Source: Pararobbsia silviterrae
GTDB lineage: Bacteria; Pseudomonadota; Gammaproteobacteria; Burkholderiales; Burkholderiaceae
Reading direction: 5' to 3'
DNA length: 64,000 bases
NCBI RefSeq assembly: GCF_003628125.1
Contig: NZ_RBZU01000007.1
Location: forward strand, 167,205 to 231,204
A program made the position numbers and the translations under genes. The notes beneath the pieces are model-generated. The model made no database searches, was not told where the DNA came from, and worked only from the letters and a program-made list of their open reading frames with translations. Numbering within the stretch: position 1 is the stretch's first letter; each line of letters begins with the position of its first letter. Below, piece after piece: positions 43,578 to 52,326 of this stretch.

Positions 43578-44177
43578 GGTTCACGCGCGCCCTCGATGCC
43601 CAAGAGCGCGCGCATACGCCTCGTCAGTGCCGATCGTCGGTGCCGCTGCGCTTGATCGGCATCGCTTGTACCCCGCGCATCGATACCGTGCGTCGTGATT
43701 GACAGGCCGTGATTGGCAAACGCTATTCGAAGGATTCGTTCAATCAATGTGACGCGCGCCGGGGCCTTTGCCAGAATCGCCTCTAACGATCCGCCGCGAT
43801 CCCTTTCGATTCAGACCGAGGCCACCATGAACCGACGCATCTCGACCTTGCTTTCAAACGCGAGCATGCCTTCACCGCGCGAATGGTCAACGTTGCGCAC
43901 CCTGTTGACCGAACTGCTCGCGCACCGCGGCGGCGCATCCTAGCGCGTTCCCGCGTATTCCTGTGCATGATCCGTGATCCGCGCACGCGCGCGGATCGCG
44001 CCGCCCCGTCGCGGTGCGGCGCGCATATCGTTGCGCTAGCCTGTCGCGCGCCCGCCCGGGTTTCGAATATCGAAATCGGCCTGCTCGATCCATTGAGGAG
44101 AACGCTCATCTGGATCGAGACGCCGACCAATCCGCTGCTGCGACTCTGCGAGCTCGACGCGATCTCAGCCCGCGCGT
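43578..44177. other. Gene-poor region before acid phosphatase
   Basis: A 600-bp stretch between convergent genes. The only candidate is a 38-codon frame with a GAGG site described separately. Otherwise no gene pattern is seen. Confidence 0.4.
43827..43943 (+). CDS. Possible 38-residue small protein
   Basis: A short frame, MNRRISTLLSNASMPSPREW..., preceded by CCGAGG five bases before the ATG. The last half (TLRTLLTELLAHRGG) could form an amphipathic helix. No family is recognised; chance is a real alternative. Confidence 0.25.
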   Translation: MNRRISTLLSNASMPSPREWSTLRTLLTELLAHRGGAS

Positions 44178-45884
44178 TCAGATATCGAGCGCGTTCGTCA
44201 GATCGCCGATCGGCGCCTGTCCGCGCGATGCGCGCGCGACATCGCGCGCGCGTACGCCGTCGAGCGGTTCGAGATCGTGGACGCGGCTGATCAGGCGCAG
44301 GATCGAATTCGTGTCGTAGATCGTGTGGTCGACATGGCCCTTCTTCGCGAACGGCGAAATCACGAGCGCGGGAATGCGCGACCCCGGGCCCCATCGGTCG
44401 CCCTCGGGCGGCGCGACCGGATCCCACCAGCCACCGTTCTCGTCGTGCGTGACGATGACGACCATGCCGCCCCACTGGGGCCCCTTCTCGAGATGCGCGA
44501 TGACGTTCGCGATATGACGGTCGCCCGATTCGATGTCCGCGTAACCCGCATGCATATTGAGGTTGCCTTGCGGTTTGTAGAACGTGACCGCCGGCAACGT
44601 GCCGGCGTCGATATCGGCCAGAAATGCATTCGTCGATGGATCGTCGCCGACGCCGCCGTCGCGCAAATGCGTGCGTCCCGTCGTGCCCGGTGCGTAGGCG
44701 GCAAAGTAATTGAACGGCTGATGATGAAACTGAAAGTTCGGAATCGCGCCCGTCTCGTGATGCGCGAGCGCATCCTTCCACGCGCCCGCATACCAGGCCC
44801 ACGAAACCTGACGCGCCGATAAGCGGTCGCCGATCGTGTCGTAAGTCTGCGGCGGCAGCACGGCGGCGTTCGACGGATCGGCCTTCGTCGGGTCGCCGTC
44901 GGGCGCGGGCTTCACGAAGCTCGGTTGATAGGGCGGCGCGACCGTGTTGACCGCGTATCCGTCGGGCGTATAGGCGCCGTCCTTGACATAGACCGGTGGC
45001 CCGTCGAGCGCGGACTTCGGCGAATTCGGCGCGAGCTGCAGCCGCGTGCCCGTCGGATCGTCGCCGACGATGACCGAGACCTGCTTCTTCGCCGGCGAAT
45101 TGAACACATCGGGGTGACGCGGCGTCTGCGCCGAGATCAGGTAGATGTGGTTGAGCCACGAGCCGCCGAAAGCGGCCATGAAGAAGTTGTCGCACAGCGT
45201 GTATTTCTGCGCGAGGCCCCAGAGCCGCAACGACGACGCGTCATTGCGGTAATGCCCCATGACGAGCGCGCCCGAGTCGCCCCAGGCAACGAACTGGTTG
45301 TTGCGGCCCGCGTTGATCTGCATCTGGTTCTGATAGAAGCGATGCACGAGATCGCGCGTGATCACGGACGGCGGCAGCGGCGCGCCGGTTTCGTCGCCGA
45401 CCCGGAACGGCGCGTTCGCGAGATTCGCGATCTGGTCCTCGGCGATCACGTAGTCGCGCCCGCCGATCGTCTGCGCCTGCGGCACGAGACCGCCCCAGAT
45501 CTTCGGCAACGTCTGAAGCGGCGTCACGCCGTCGCGGTCATATTGCGTCGAGCGCGCGGTCGGCACGGTGTCGAGCGGCGTATGCACGCCCGGAAAATTG
45601 CCGTACAGGTTCGTGAAGCTCCGGTTTTCGGCATAGATCACGACTATCGTACGGACCTTGTCGCGGAGCGACTGCGTACGTTCGGCCGCGTTCGGTTCGA
45701 CCGCGGCTTGCGCGGACGGCGTCTTCAGCGCATCGCACCCCGCGACGACCCAGCCCGCGCCGACCGCCGCGAAGCCGCCGAGCAGCCGGCGGCGCGACGG
45801 ATCGGCCGGCGCGTCGCGCGTGGCGCTCGCGTCGAGCGGCGCATCGGAGGGGCGTTCATCGGTCGGATCGTCGTGGCGGCTCAT
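44178..45884 (-). CDS. AcpA-type acid phosphatase/phospholipase C family protein
   Basis: A 568-residue secreted phosphoesterase of the bacterial phospholipase C/AcpA family. The N-terminus carries a twin-arginine signal, SRRRLLGGFAAVGAGWVVAGC, ending in a possible lipobox. VVIYAENRSFTNLYG near residue 80 gives the metal-binding Glu-Asn, and the C-terminal THDENGGWWDPVAPPEG gives the Asp-Glu-Asn set. These proteins cleave phosphomonoesters or phospholipids in the periplasm or outside. The ATG at 45884 gives MSRHDDP; the upstream ten residues are not needed. It is downstream of the TetR gene on the same strand, 85 bp away, so it may share control. Confidence 0.9.
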   Translation of the reverse strand: MSRHDDPTDERPSDAPLDASATRDAPADPSRRRLLGGFAAVGAGWVVAGCDALKTPSAQAAVEPNAAERTQSLRDKVRTIVVIYAENRSFTNLYGNFPGVHTPLDTVPTARSTQYDRDGVTPLQTLPKIWGGLVPQAQTIGGRDYVIAEDQIANLANAPFRVGDETGAPLPPSVITRDLVHRFYQNQMQINAGRNNQFVAWGDSGALVMGHYRNDASSLRLWGLAQKYTLCDNFFMAAFGGSWLNHIYLISAQTPRHPDVFNSPAKKQVSVIVGDDPTGTRLQLAPNSPKSALDGPPVYVKDGAYTPDGYAVNTVAPPYQPSFVKPAPDGDPTKADPSNAAVLPPQTYDTIGDRLSARQVSWAWYAGAWKDALAHHETGAIPNFQFHHQPFNYFAAYAPGTTGRTHLRDGGVGDDPSTNAFLADIDAGTLPAVTFYKPQGNLNMHAGYADIESGDRHIANVIAHLEKGPQWGGMVVIVTHDENGGWWDPVAPPEGDRWGPGSRIPALVISPFAKKGHVDHTIYDTNSILRLISRVHDLEPLDGVRARDVARASRGQAPIGDLTNALDI

Positions 45885-45969
45885 AGGGGCGTCCTGGTTC
45901 AGGCGATCCGCCACCCTAACACGCCCCTATGCCATGTCGATGAAGCCCTGTGCGGAACACGACGCGCCG

Positions 45970-46596
45970 TTAGCCGTTCCCGTTGTCCGAACTCGCCTCG
46001 GCCGCCGGCTTGCCTACCTGCTCGATATCGCGAACGAGCCGCGCGCGCGCCGCTTCGAGCACGTCTTCGGACAGCGCCGGATCCTGGACCGCGCGCGCCA
46101 TCGACAGCGCGCCCGCCATCGTCGACACCATGTCGAGCGCATGGAGCCGCCGTTCGCGCGCGCTGCGCGCGGCCCCCAGCAACGGCACGAGACGCGCGAC
46201 GAGACGCTCGACATGCGCCGAATACAGCGCACGCGCACGCGTGCCGCTGCGCGCGATATCGCCGGTCAGCGCGGTCAGCGCGCACCCTGTCGCGGGGTCG
46301 TCGCGATGTTCGACGCTCAAATACAGCTCGACGTAGCGCACGAGATCGATCGCGCCGCGCGCGTCGACGATCGAACACAGCGTGCCGTCGCTCGCGCGCA
46401 GCGCGACCTCGACCGCCTCGGCGACGAGGTCCTCGCGCGATTCGAAATGCCGGTAGAACCCGCCGTGCGTGAGACCCGCTTCCTTCATGAGATCGGCAAG
46501 GCTGATGCCATCGATGCCTTTCTCGCGAAAGCGCGCCGCCGCCGTGTTCACGATGCGTTCGTGCGACTGCGCCTTGTCCGCTTTCGAATAACCCAT
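45970..46596 (-). CDS. TetR/AcrR family regulator
   Basis: A 208-residue repressor. The helix-turn-helix is at about residues 32-58 (GISLADLMKEAGLTHGGFYRHFESREDL). The remaining helical part is the ligand-binding dimer domain. It resembles the YcdC/LuxR-like subgroup that controls divergent oxidoreductases. It is divergent from the SDR gene at 46904, with likely operators between, so it probably represses that gene and itself. The ligand is unknown. Confidence 0.88.
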   Translation of the reverse strand: MGYSKADKAQSHERIVNTAAARFREKGIDGISLADLMKEAGLTHGGFYRHFESREDLVAEAVEVALRASDGTLCSIVDARGAIDLVRYVELYLSVEHRDDPATGCALTALTGDIARSGTRARALYSAHVERLVARLVPLLGAARSARERRLHALDMVSTMAGALSMARAVQDPALSEDVLEAARARLVRDIEQVGKPAAEASSDNGNG

Positions 46597-46712
46597 GGTC
46601 GTACCCCTGTTTCAACGATGCCGATCATACCGCCCCTCCTTCCTGCTCTTCCCGCCGTGCAGGCACGACGCCATAGCAAGAACGAAAGCGCGCGATCGGC
46701 AAAATCAATCAA

Positions 46713-46779
46713 GATGTCGATTGACATCCAGATTGTACACCGATAGTCTTCAGCCAGGATGATGAACAACATCTTGATG
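46713..46779. promoter_or_regulatory. TetR/SDR intergenic operators and promoter
   Basis: GATGTC-GATT-GACATC (46713-46728) is a perfect inverted repeat, and TTGACA at 46721-46726 inside it is a -35 box for the SDR gene. CATCTTGATG (46770-46779) repeats the half-site text ATCTTGAT. The first site would let the TetR protein cover the -35 box. The spacer is AT-rich, unlike flanking genes. Confidence 0.55.
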
Positions 46780-46903
46780 ACTCGACAACGATCGCACGAT
46801 GCGGCGTCCCGAGTTCATCGTTTGAACGCATCAAGGATCGAGCGGCTAAGCCGGCATCCGGCTCCGCGGTCTTTCTCCATCGACCGACACTGAGGAATAT
46901 GCA

Positions 46904-47713
46904 ATGAGCCACTCACACGACAACGGCACGGCACTCGTCACGGGCGCCTCCACGGGCATTGGCGCGACCTATGCGGATCGTCTCGCTCGGCGCGGATACG
47001 ACTTGATCCTCGTCGCGCGCAATGCGCAGCGCCTCGATGCGCTCGCCGCTCGGCTGCGCAGCGAAACGGGCCGCTCCGTGCAGACGCTCGTCGCCGACCT
47101 GCGCAAGCCGGACGACCTCGCCAAAGTCGAGCAGACGCTGCGCAGCGATGCGCGGATCACGCTGCTCGTCAACAATGCGGGTACCGCGACGCTGGGCCCG
47201 CTCGGCACGGCCGACATCGAGCGGCTCAACGGCGAAATCGACCTCAACATCGTCGCGCCGACGCGCCTCTCGCATGCGGTGCTGCCGGGACTCGTGTCGC
47301 GGGGCCGCGGAACGATCGTCAATATCGCGTCGGTGCTCTCGCAGATGATTCAGCCGGGCAACGGGGTCTACGGCGGCACGAAGGCCTATTTGCTGCACCT
47401 GAGCCAGGTCCTCAACGAGGAAGTCGGCGCGGCGGGCGTCCACGTCCAGGCCGTGCTGCCGGGCGCGACGCGCACGGAAATTTGGGAGACGTCGGGTGCC
47501 GACATCAACGAATTCCCGGCTTCGATGATCATGGAAGTCGATGAGATGGTCGACGCCGCGCTCGCGGGCCTCGACGCCGGCGAAACGGTCACGATTCCGT
47601 CGCTGCCCGACCCGGCCGACTGGCAGCGCTTCCTCGACGCCCGCGCGGCGTTGCGCCCGAACCTGTCGCATCAGCATCCGGCGCCGCGTTACGGCGTCGC
47701 CGCGAAGGTCTAG
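46904..47713 (+). CDS. Short-chain dehydrogenase/reductase (TetR-controlled)
   Basis: A 269-residue SDR. The cofactor motif TGASTGIGATYA starts near residue 13, NNAG near 89 and the YGGTK catalytic pair near 156. The family is the short 'YqjQ/DltE-like' group of NADP oxidoreductases with unknown small carbonyl substrates. GAGGAAT is before the ATG. It is divergent from a TetR gene; its stop codon overlaps the stop of the convergent ankyrin gene. Confidence 0.9.
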   Translation: MSHSHDNGTALVTGASTGIGATYADRLARRGYDLILVARNAQRLDALAARLRSETGRSVQTLVADLRKPDDLAKVEQTLRSDARITLLVNNAGTATLGPLGTADIERLNGEIDLNIVAPTRLSHAVLPGLVSRGRGTIVNIASVLSQMIQPGNGVYGGTKAYLLHLSQVLNEEVGAAGVHVQAVLPGATRTEIWETSGADINEFPASMIMEVDEMVDAALAGLDAGETVTIPSLPDPADWQRFLDARAALRPNLSHQHPAPRYGVAAKV

Positions 47714-48804
47714 TTCGGGCGAGGCGCGGCGGGCGACGGGGCGCTCGAAAAATGCGCGCGGATCAATGCGCGGATGCCGTTCGGGTCGTCGTCCGTCACG
47801 ATGGCCCGTGCGAGATCGAGATCGCACGGGATGCGCCCGGTCGCGAGCAGGCTTCGCACGATCTCGATGTGACCGTTGTCGATCGCCATGCGGATCGGGC
47901 TCCTGCCGGTCGCATCGCGACGACACGGATCGATGGACGGATGCGCCAGCAACATGTCGACGATCTGCGTATGGCCCGCGAACGCGGCGCCGACGAGCGG
48001 GCAGTCGAAATTCGGGTCCGTTCGCGGATCGTCGAGCAGCAATGTGACGATCGACGCGTGTCCGATCTGAGCTGCAAGGCGCAACGCTCCATGGCACGGA
48101 TGGATCTGCACAACGCGCTCGGCCACCGCCGGAGACGCTATCGAAGACGCATCGAAGCATCCGAGGCAACCACTCGACGCGCGAACATCGACGTCCGGCG
48201 TAGCGGTAAGCGCGCGCGACACGCCGCGAAACAAGGCCGAGACCGCCATTCGATCCGCGACGCGCTTCGAGCTCAACGCGAAATTCGAGCGCGAAGCATC
48301 GCTCGCGCACAGGTCGATGTCGTGAGCAAGCAACTCGCGAACGATTTCCGTACGCCCGAATAGTGCAGCAATGCAAAGCGGATTGCTGAGATTCGGATCG
48401 ATGCCCGGGACGCGAAGCAATGTCTTGACGATCTCGACAAATCCGCCGCTCGCGGCCCGCCAGAGCGCGCTTCGACCCACATCATCGAGATCGTTGACGA
48501 CGCGGCGAACCGCCTCGAAATTGAGCAGGCATGTCACGGCGCTTGGATCACCCCGCTCCGCTGCCGCGATCAGTTCGCGCGAGAGAAGCTGCCTGTCGAC
48601 GTTCGCGAACGCGCTTTCGACGATCGCATGGTGACGCCGGCAGGTGTGCGCAAACGCCAGATGCGCGTCGAAATCGAGATGCCGGCAAATCTCGTGGATG
48701 ATTTCCGCGGGCAAGTCGTCGAGGGATACGACGTGCGACGCGTCGATCACGCGTTGACGCGCCGGCAGCGGCGTGACGCGACCGGATCCGATGGCGGGAA
48801 GCAT
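47710..48804 (-). CDS. F-box and ankyrin-repeat protein (effector candidate)
   Basis: A 364-residue eukaryotic-like protein. Residues about 27-65 (LDDLPAEIIHEICRHLDFDAHL, then AFAHTCRRHHAIV) match the F-box consensus: LPxEIIxEI, two helices, then the cysteine/arginine turn. Ankyrin repeats follow, at about residues 80-165 (GRSALWRAASGGFVEIVKTLL and PLCIAALFGRTEIVRELLA) and 240-345 (GALRLAAQIGHASIVTLLL, LVGAAFAGHTQIVDMLL, SPIRMAIDNGHIEIVRSLL). Proteins with F-box plus a repeat domain, like Legionella AnkB or Ralstonia GALA, recruit host SCF ubiquitin ligase. No signal peptide is seen; export would use type III or IV secretion, absent from this window. The ATG at 48804 follows GAGGT. Confidence 0.8.
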   Translation of the reverse strand: MLPAIGSGRVTPLPARQRVIDASHVVSLDDLPAEIIHEICRHLDFDAHLAFAHTCRRHHAIVESAFANVDRQLLSRELIAAAERGDPSAVTCLLNFEAVRRVVNDLDDVGRSALWRAASGGFVEIVKTLLRVPGIDPNLSNPLCIAALFGRTEIVRELLAHDIDLCASDASRSNFALSSKRVADRMAVSALFRGVSRALTATPDVDVRASSGCLGCFDASSIASPAVAERVVQIHPCHGALRLAAQIGHASIVTLLLDDPRTDPNFDCPLVGAAFAGHTQIVDMLLAHPSIDPCRRDATGRSPIRMAIDNGHIEIVRSLLATGRIPCDLDLARAIVTDDDPNGIRALIRAHFSSAPSPAAPRPN

Positions 48805-49009
48805 GAGCACCTCGTCGAAGGAAATCGCCTGGGGGCCGAAGCGCGGCCGACACAACCGACCGACGCCCCAGTGCGTTCCGCATCATCGCGAGATCGCCGT
48901 CGCGTGGCTTGTCCAAGATGCGCTGCCTAGCGCCACGTTTGCACGCGCCCGGCGATGTACTCGAACGCGCGCCGCGCGCACACGCCGCGCGACCGGTACG
49001 CGGCGTTCG

Positions 49010-49909
49010 TCAATCCCGCCCGGCGCGCCCCTCGTCGACGAGCTCGTCGAGCCGCGCGAGAAAACGCTTAAGCACGGGCGACGCATTGGTCTTGTTGTAG
49101 CCGACGACAAGGTCGATCGACGGCCCATCGCCCTCGATCGGCCGGCTCACGACGGACCACGGCAGCAGATTCGTCGCATACGCGGGCATCAACGACAAAC
49201 CGCGCGTCGACGCGACGAGCGACATCGCGCCCGCGAGATTGTCGACGCCGTGTTCGCGAAGCATCGAGATGTGCGCCTGTTCGAGATACGTTTCGATGAT
49301 CCCGGCCAGTACGGGCGACTTGTTCGTCACGCCGACCAGCCGCTCGCCCGTGAAATCCTCGGGTCGCACACGCTCGCGCGCGGCAAGCCGATGGTCGTTC
49401 GGCATCAGCACGACGAGCGGCTCGCGATGGACGACGCGATACTCGAGGCCGTAGCCGATTTCCTGGCGCAGGAACGCGGCGTCGAGCCGGCCGCGCGCGA
49501 GCGCGTCGGCGAGATCGGCCGAGTAGTCGCTCGACACGGTCACATCGATCGACGGCAGATCGTCGCGCAGCACCTGCATCGCCTTGGGCAGCCACGTCAT
49601 TTCGGTGCCCGTCAGAAACCCGAGCGCCAGTGTGGGCTTGGACGGCTGGGCCGCCCGGCGCGCGGCCTCGACGGCAGCATCGACCTGGGCCAGCACGACG
49701 CGCGCATGATCGAGAAACGCGCGCCCCGCCGACGTCAATTCGACGCCGCGCGCGCTGCGGATAAAGAGCGGCGCCCCGACCTCATCCTCGAGATCGCGGA
49801 TCTGCCGGCTCAGCGACGGTTGCGACGTGAACAGCCGGTGCTCGGCCGCATCCGTCAGACTGCCCATCTCGGCGACCGCCACAAAGTATCGAAGATGTCG
49901 AAGTTCCAA
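49010..49909 (-). CDS. LysR family transcriptional regulator
   Basis: A 299-residue LysR protein of the HcaR/BenM-like cluster. The DNA-binding part spans MELRHLRYFVAVAEMGSLTD to the LFTSQPSLSRQIRDLEDEVG recognition helix; the sensor domain begins near LALGFLTGTEM. I chose a TTG start at 49909 because GGGAGG is five bases upstream and it restores the standard MELRHLRYF; a GTG two codons earlier overlaps that site. Its target is not obvious: the thioredoxin lies upstream on the same strand. Ligand unknown. Confidence 0.85.
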   Translation of the reverse strand: MELRHLRYFVAVAEMGSLTDAAEHRLFTSQPSLSRQIRDLEDEVGAPLFIRSARGVELTSAGRAFLDHARVVLAQVDAAVEAARRAAQPSKPTLALGFLTGTEMTWLPKAMQVLRDDLPSIDVTVSSDYSADLADALARGRLDAAFLRQEIGYGLEYRVVHREPLVVLMPNDHRLAARERVRPEDFTGERLVGVTNKSPVLAGIIETYLEQAHISMLREHGVDNLAGAMSLVASTRGLSLMPAYATNLLPWSVVSRPIEGDGPSIDLVVGYNKTNASPVLKRFLARLDELVDEGRAGRD

Positions 49910-49942
49910 GCGCACCTCCCGCGCGGATCCGGTCGAAGCGCG

Positions 49943-50266
49943 TCAGACCGGATCGATCTGCGCGAGCGCGCGCGCGATCGATTCGGCATCGACGGGCCGC
50001 ACGAGTCGCGCGATCTCCTGACCGTCTCGCATGAAGATCAGCGTCGGCCAAAGCTTGACCCGGAACGACCGGCCGAGCGCGCGCCCGGGCCCGTCCTCGA
50101 TCTTCAGATGACGCAGGCTCGCGTGCGCGGCCAGCGCCTGCGCGAGCAAGGGCTGAGCCGCGCGGCAATAGCCGCACCAGCCCGTGCCGAACTCGACGAG
50201 CGTCGCGCCGGGCAAGGCATCGACCTCGACGCGCGTCGGTGCGGCTTCGGTATAAACGGTATTCAT
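49943..50266 (-). CDS. Thioredoxin family protein
   Basis: A 107-residue thioredoxin-fold protein with the redox motif FGTGWCGYCRAAQPLL near residue 33. The cis-proline segment is KLWPTLIFMRDGQEIARLVRP near 70. It lacks a signal peptide, so it acts in the cytoplasm as a disulfide reductase or thiol exchange protein. WCGYC differs from the WCGPC of housekeeping thioredoxin. The start may be 50266 or 50272. It lies 33 bp upstream of the LysR gene, possibly in one unit. Confidence 0.88.
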   Translation of the reverse strand: MNTVYTEAAPTRVEVDALPGATLVEFGTGWCGYCRAAQPLLAQALAAHASLRHLKIEDGPGRALGRSFRVKLWPTLIFMRDGQEIARLVRPVDAESIARALAQIDPV

Positions 50267-50314
50267 AGGCATCGGGATCGAGAACGCCGCCGGCAGTCAT
50301 CGACGCGCAATCAA

Positions 50315-50416
50315 CGCACGATTGACGCACGATTGACGTCGACGCGCGCCGCGTTCGGGCGGCTCTCCGGGTGGCGCTTCAGGTGGTTTCAGGGTGACGC
50401 TTCAGGTGACGCTTCG
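50315..50416. repeat. Short tandem repeats between thioredoxin and AraC genes
   Basis: CGCACGATTGA occurs twice in tandem at 50315-50336. At 50370-50416 four imperfect copies of GGTGACGCTTCA follow. They lie between the convergent-facing ends/starts of two minus-strand genes and code for nothing obvious. Confidence 0.7.
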
Positions 50417-50505
50417 CGTCTCGTACTCAGACGGCGCATTCGACATGTTCGGCCTGCGTGTGCGGCGAGCATACCGAGAATCCGCATTCGGTGCCGATGT
50501 CCGCG

Positions 50506-51396
50506 TTACGCCGCGCGCGGCGCGGCTTGGTCGGGTTGCACGCGAAACGCAGCGGGCGACACGCCGCACCAACGCTTGAACTGACGCGAGAACCGGTTGC
50601 CGTCCGCGTATCCGAGCCGCGCGGCGATCTCGCCGATCGACAGCACGTCGTCGAGCAGCAGCATCTTCGCGCGCCGCAGCCGCAGCGTGGATTCGTATTG
50701 GCGCGCCGACACGCCGAACACTTGGCGAAACATCGAATTGCCGTAATCGGGGTGATAACCGAGCTGCCGGATCATCGATTCGATCGTGGCCGCGCCTCCC
50801 GCGTCGACCTCGCGCTCGATGCGTTCGGCCAGACGCGTCGCCGTCTGCAAGGTCGCCTGCGGCAACTCGGGCAGCGCCGCATATTCGACCTGATAGGCCC
50901 CCGCCAGCACGGCGAACAACGCGAAGAGCCCCGATGCGAGTTCGAGCCGCGAGGTCAGCCCTTTATGGGTCGGAATCGCGCGCATTCGTTCGAGGATCGG
51001 GCGCAGCCGCTGGCCGACCGCGCTCTCGGCGCCGATGAGCCGCGAGCCGCCCCGGCACAGCAGGCGCCGCAGCGCGAGTTCGTCGATATCGAAATGGATG
51101 CAATAGAGCTTCGACTCGACGGGCGTCACGCTCGCGTGCGCGTCGAACGGACACAGCAGCAGCAGATCGTTCGGCGACTGATCGAGCGTGCGCCCCGTGA
51201 GCCGCGTTTCCTGCCGGCCCGATTCGAGCAGGCAGATCTCGAAGTACGGATGATCGTGCCGCGGATACGACCACCCGGCCGGCACGTCGCGCGTGTGCGC
51301 GCCCGTGAGCTGAAAGCTCGCGGACAGATTCGGTTGCCGCAGCGTCGTCACGCTGCCCGACTCGATCAAGGGCGCAGGGGTGTGGCTCGGATGCAT
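50506..51396 (-). CDS. AraC family transcriptional regulator
   Basis: A 296-residue regulator. The N-terminal cupin sensor (about residues 30-100) has the HDHPYFEICLLESG pattern of sugar-sensing AraC proteins. The two helix-turn-helix motifs are at the C-terminus (residues about 195-290), with GYHPDYGNSMFRQVFG and LGYADGNRFSRQFKRWCGVSPAAFR. It is divergent from the isomerase and oxidoreductase genes across 150 bp, so it likely activates them in response to their sugar substrate. The ATG at 51396 is preceded by CCCTATGCA, a weak site. Confidence 0.88.
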   Translation of the reverse strand: MHPSHTPAPLIESGSVTTLRQPNLSASFQLTGAHTRDVPAGWSYPRHDHPYFEICLLESGRQETRLTGRTLDQSPNDLLLLCPFDAHASVTPVESKLYCIHFDIDELALRRLLCRGGSRLIGAESAVGQRLRPILERMRAIPTHKGLTSRLELASGLFALFAVLAGAYQVEYAALPELPQATLQTATRLAERIEREVDAGGAATIESMIRQLGYHPDYGNSMFRQVFGVSARQYESTLRLRRAKMLLLDDVLSIGEIAARLGYADGNRFSRQFKRWCGVSPAAFRVQPDQAAPRAA

Positions 51397-51546
51397 AGGG
51401 TTAATACGGGGGTCGAAATCTCGGCTTTGGCTAGATGGAACGCGCCTCCGGTCATGTCTCTCAGCCGCGCCGGCTGGGATGATTCTATGTGAATTCACCC
51501 GCCAGACGGTGATGAAAACCCCAGATCCACATTGGAGGAAACAGAC

Positions 51547-52314
51547 GTGGCACAAGTCCAGGCATTACCGATTTCGATTCAGATCTACAGCATGCGCAAT
51601 ATCGGCAACCTCGATCAGGAACTCGACACCGTCGCGGCCGCCGGTTACCGCAACGTCGAATTGATCGGCGCGCATCTCGACGACGCCGTCAACGTGCGCG
51701 CCAAACTCGACGCGCGCGGCCTCAAGGCGTCGTCGAGCCATGTGAGTCTCGACGCCCTGCGCACGCGCTTCGACACGGTCGCGGCCGCCTGCAAGACGCT
51801 CGGCTTCACGCAATTGTTCATGCCCGCCGTGCCGCCCGCCGAACGCGACGCCGACGGCCCGTACTGGAGCGCGCTCGGCCGCGAACTCGGCGACTACGCG
51901 CGCCGTTTCGCCGAGCAAGGCATCGATCTCGGCTATCACAACCATCATTGGGAACTCAAGCAGAAGGAAGGTGGCAAGAACGCGCTCGAACTGTTGTTCG
52001 AAGGCGCGGCAGGCAGCCCGCTGACGTGGCAGGCCGACGTCGCGTGGCTCGTGCGCGGCGGCGTCGATCCGAAAGTCTGGCTCAAGCGTTATAGCGACCG
52101 TGTCGTCTCGGTTCACGCGAAGGACATCGCGCCCGAAGGTCAGGCGCTCGACGAGGACGGCTGGGCCGACGTGGGCACCGGCGTGCTCGACTGGCACGAC
52201 CTCGCCGACGCGAGCCGCGCCGCGGGCGCGCGCTGGTTCGTCGCCGAACACGACAAGCCGTCGGACCCGGGTCGCTTCGCACGCGCGAGCTTCACATTCC
52301 TCAATTCCCTCTGA
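51547..52314 (+). CDS. Sugar phosphate isomerase/epimerase (TIM barrel)
   Basis: A 255-residue AP endonuclease 2-like barrel. The metal ligands seem to be Glu in VELIGAHL, His/Asn of YHNHHWELK, the Asp of QADVAWL, His of SVHAKD, and Glu in VAEHD near the C-terminus, the normal pattern. The start is the GTG at 51547, preceded by GGAGGA. Genes of this family sit with Gfo/Idh/MocA enzymes and convert sugars or inositol-like compounds. Substrate unknown; the pair may process a 3-keto sugar. Confidence 0.88.
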   Translation: MAQVQALPISIQIYSMRNIGNLDQELDTVAAAGYRNVELIGAHLDDAVNVRAKLDARGLKASSSHVSLDALRTRFDTVAAACKTLGFTQLFMPAVPPAERDADGPYWSALGRELGDYARRFAEQGIDLGYHNHHWELKQKEGGKNALELLFEGAAGSPLTWQADVAWLVRGGVDPKVWLKRYSDRVVSVHAKDIAPEGQALDEDGWADVGTGVLDWHDLADASRAAGARWFVAEHDKPSDPGRFARASFTFLNSL

Positions 52315-52326
52315 TCGGATCGCAGC

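Noticed and set aside
48805..48860. A HrpB-type hrpII box (TTCG-N16-TTCG) upstream of the F-box/ankyrin gene
   Set aside because: CGAA and CGAA occur on the plus strand but 17 bases apart and within 50 bases of the start; spacing is wrong and chance is likely.
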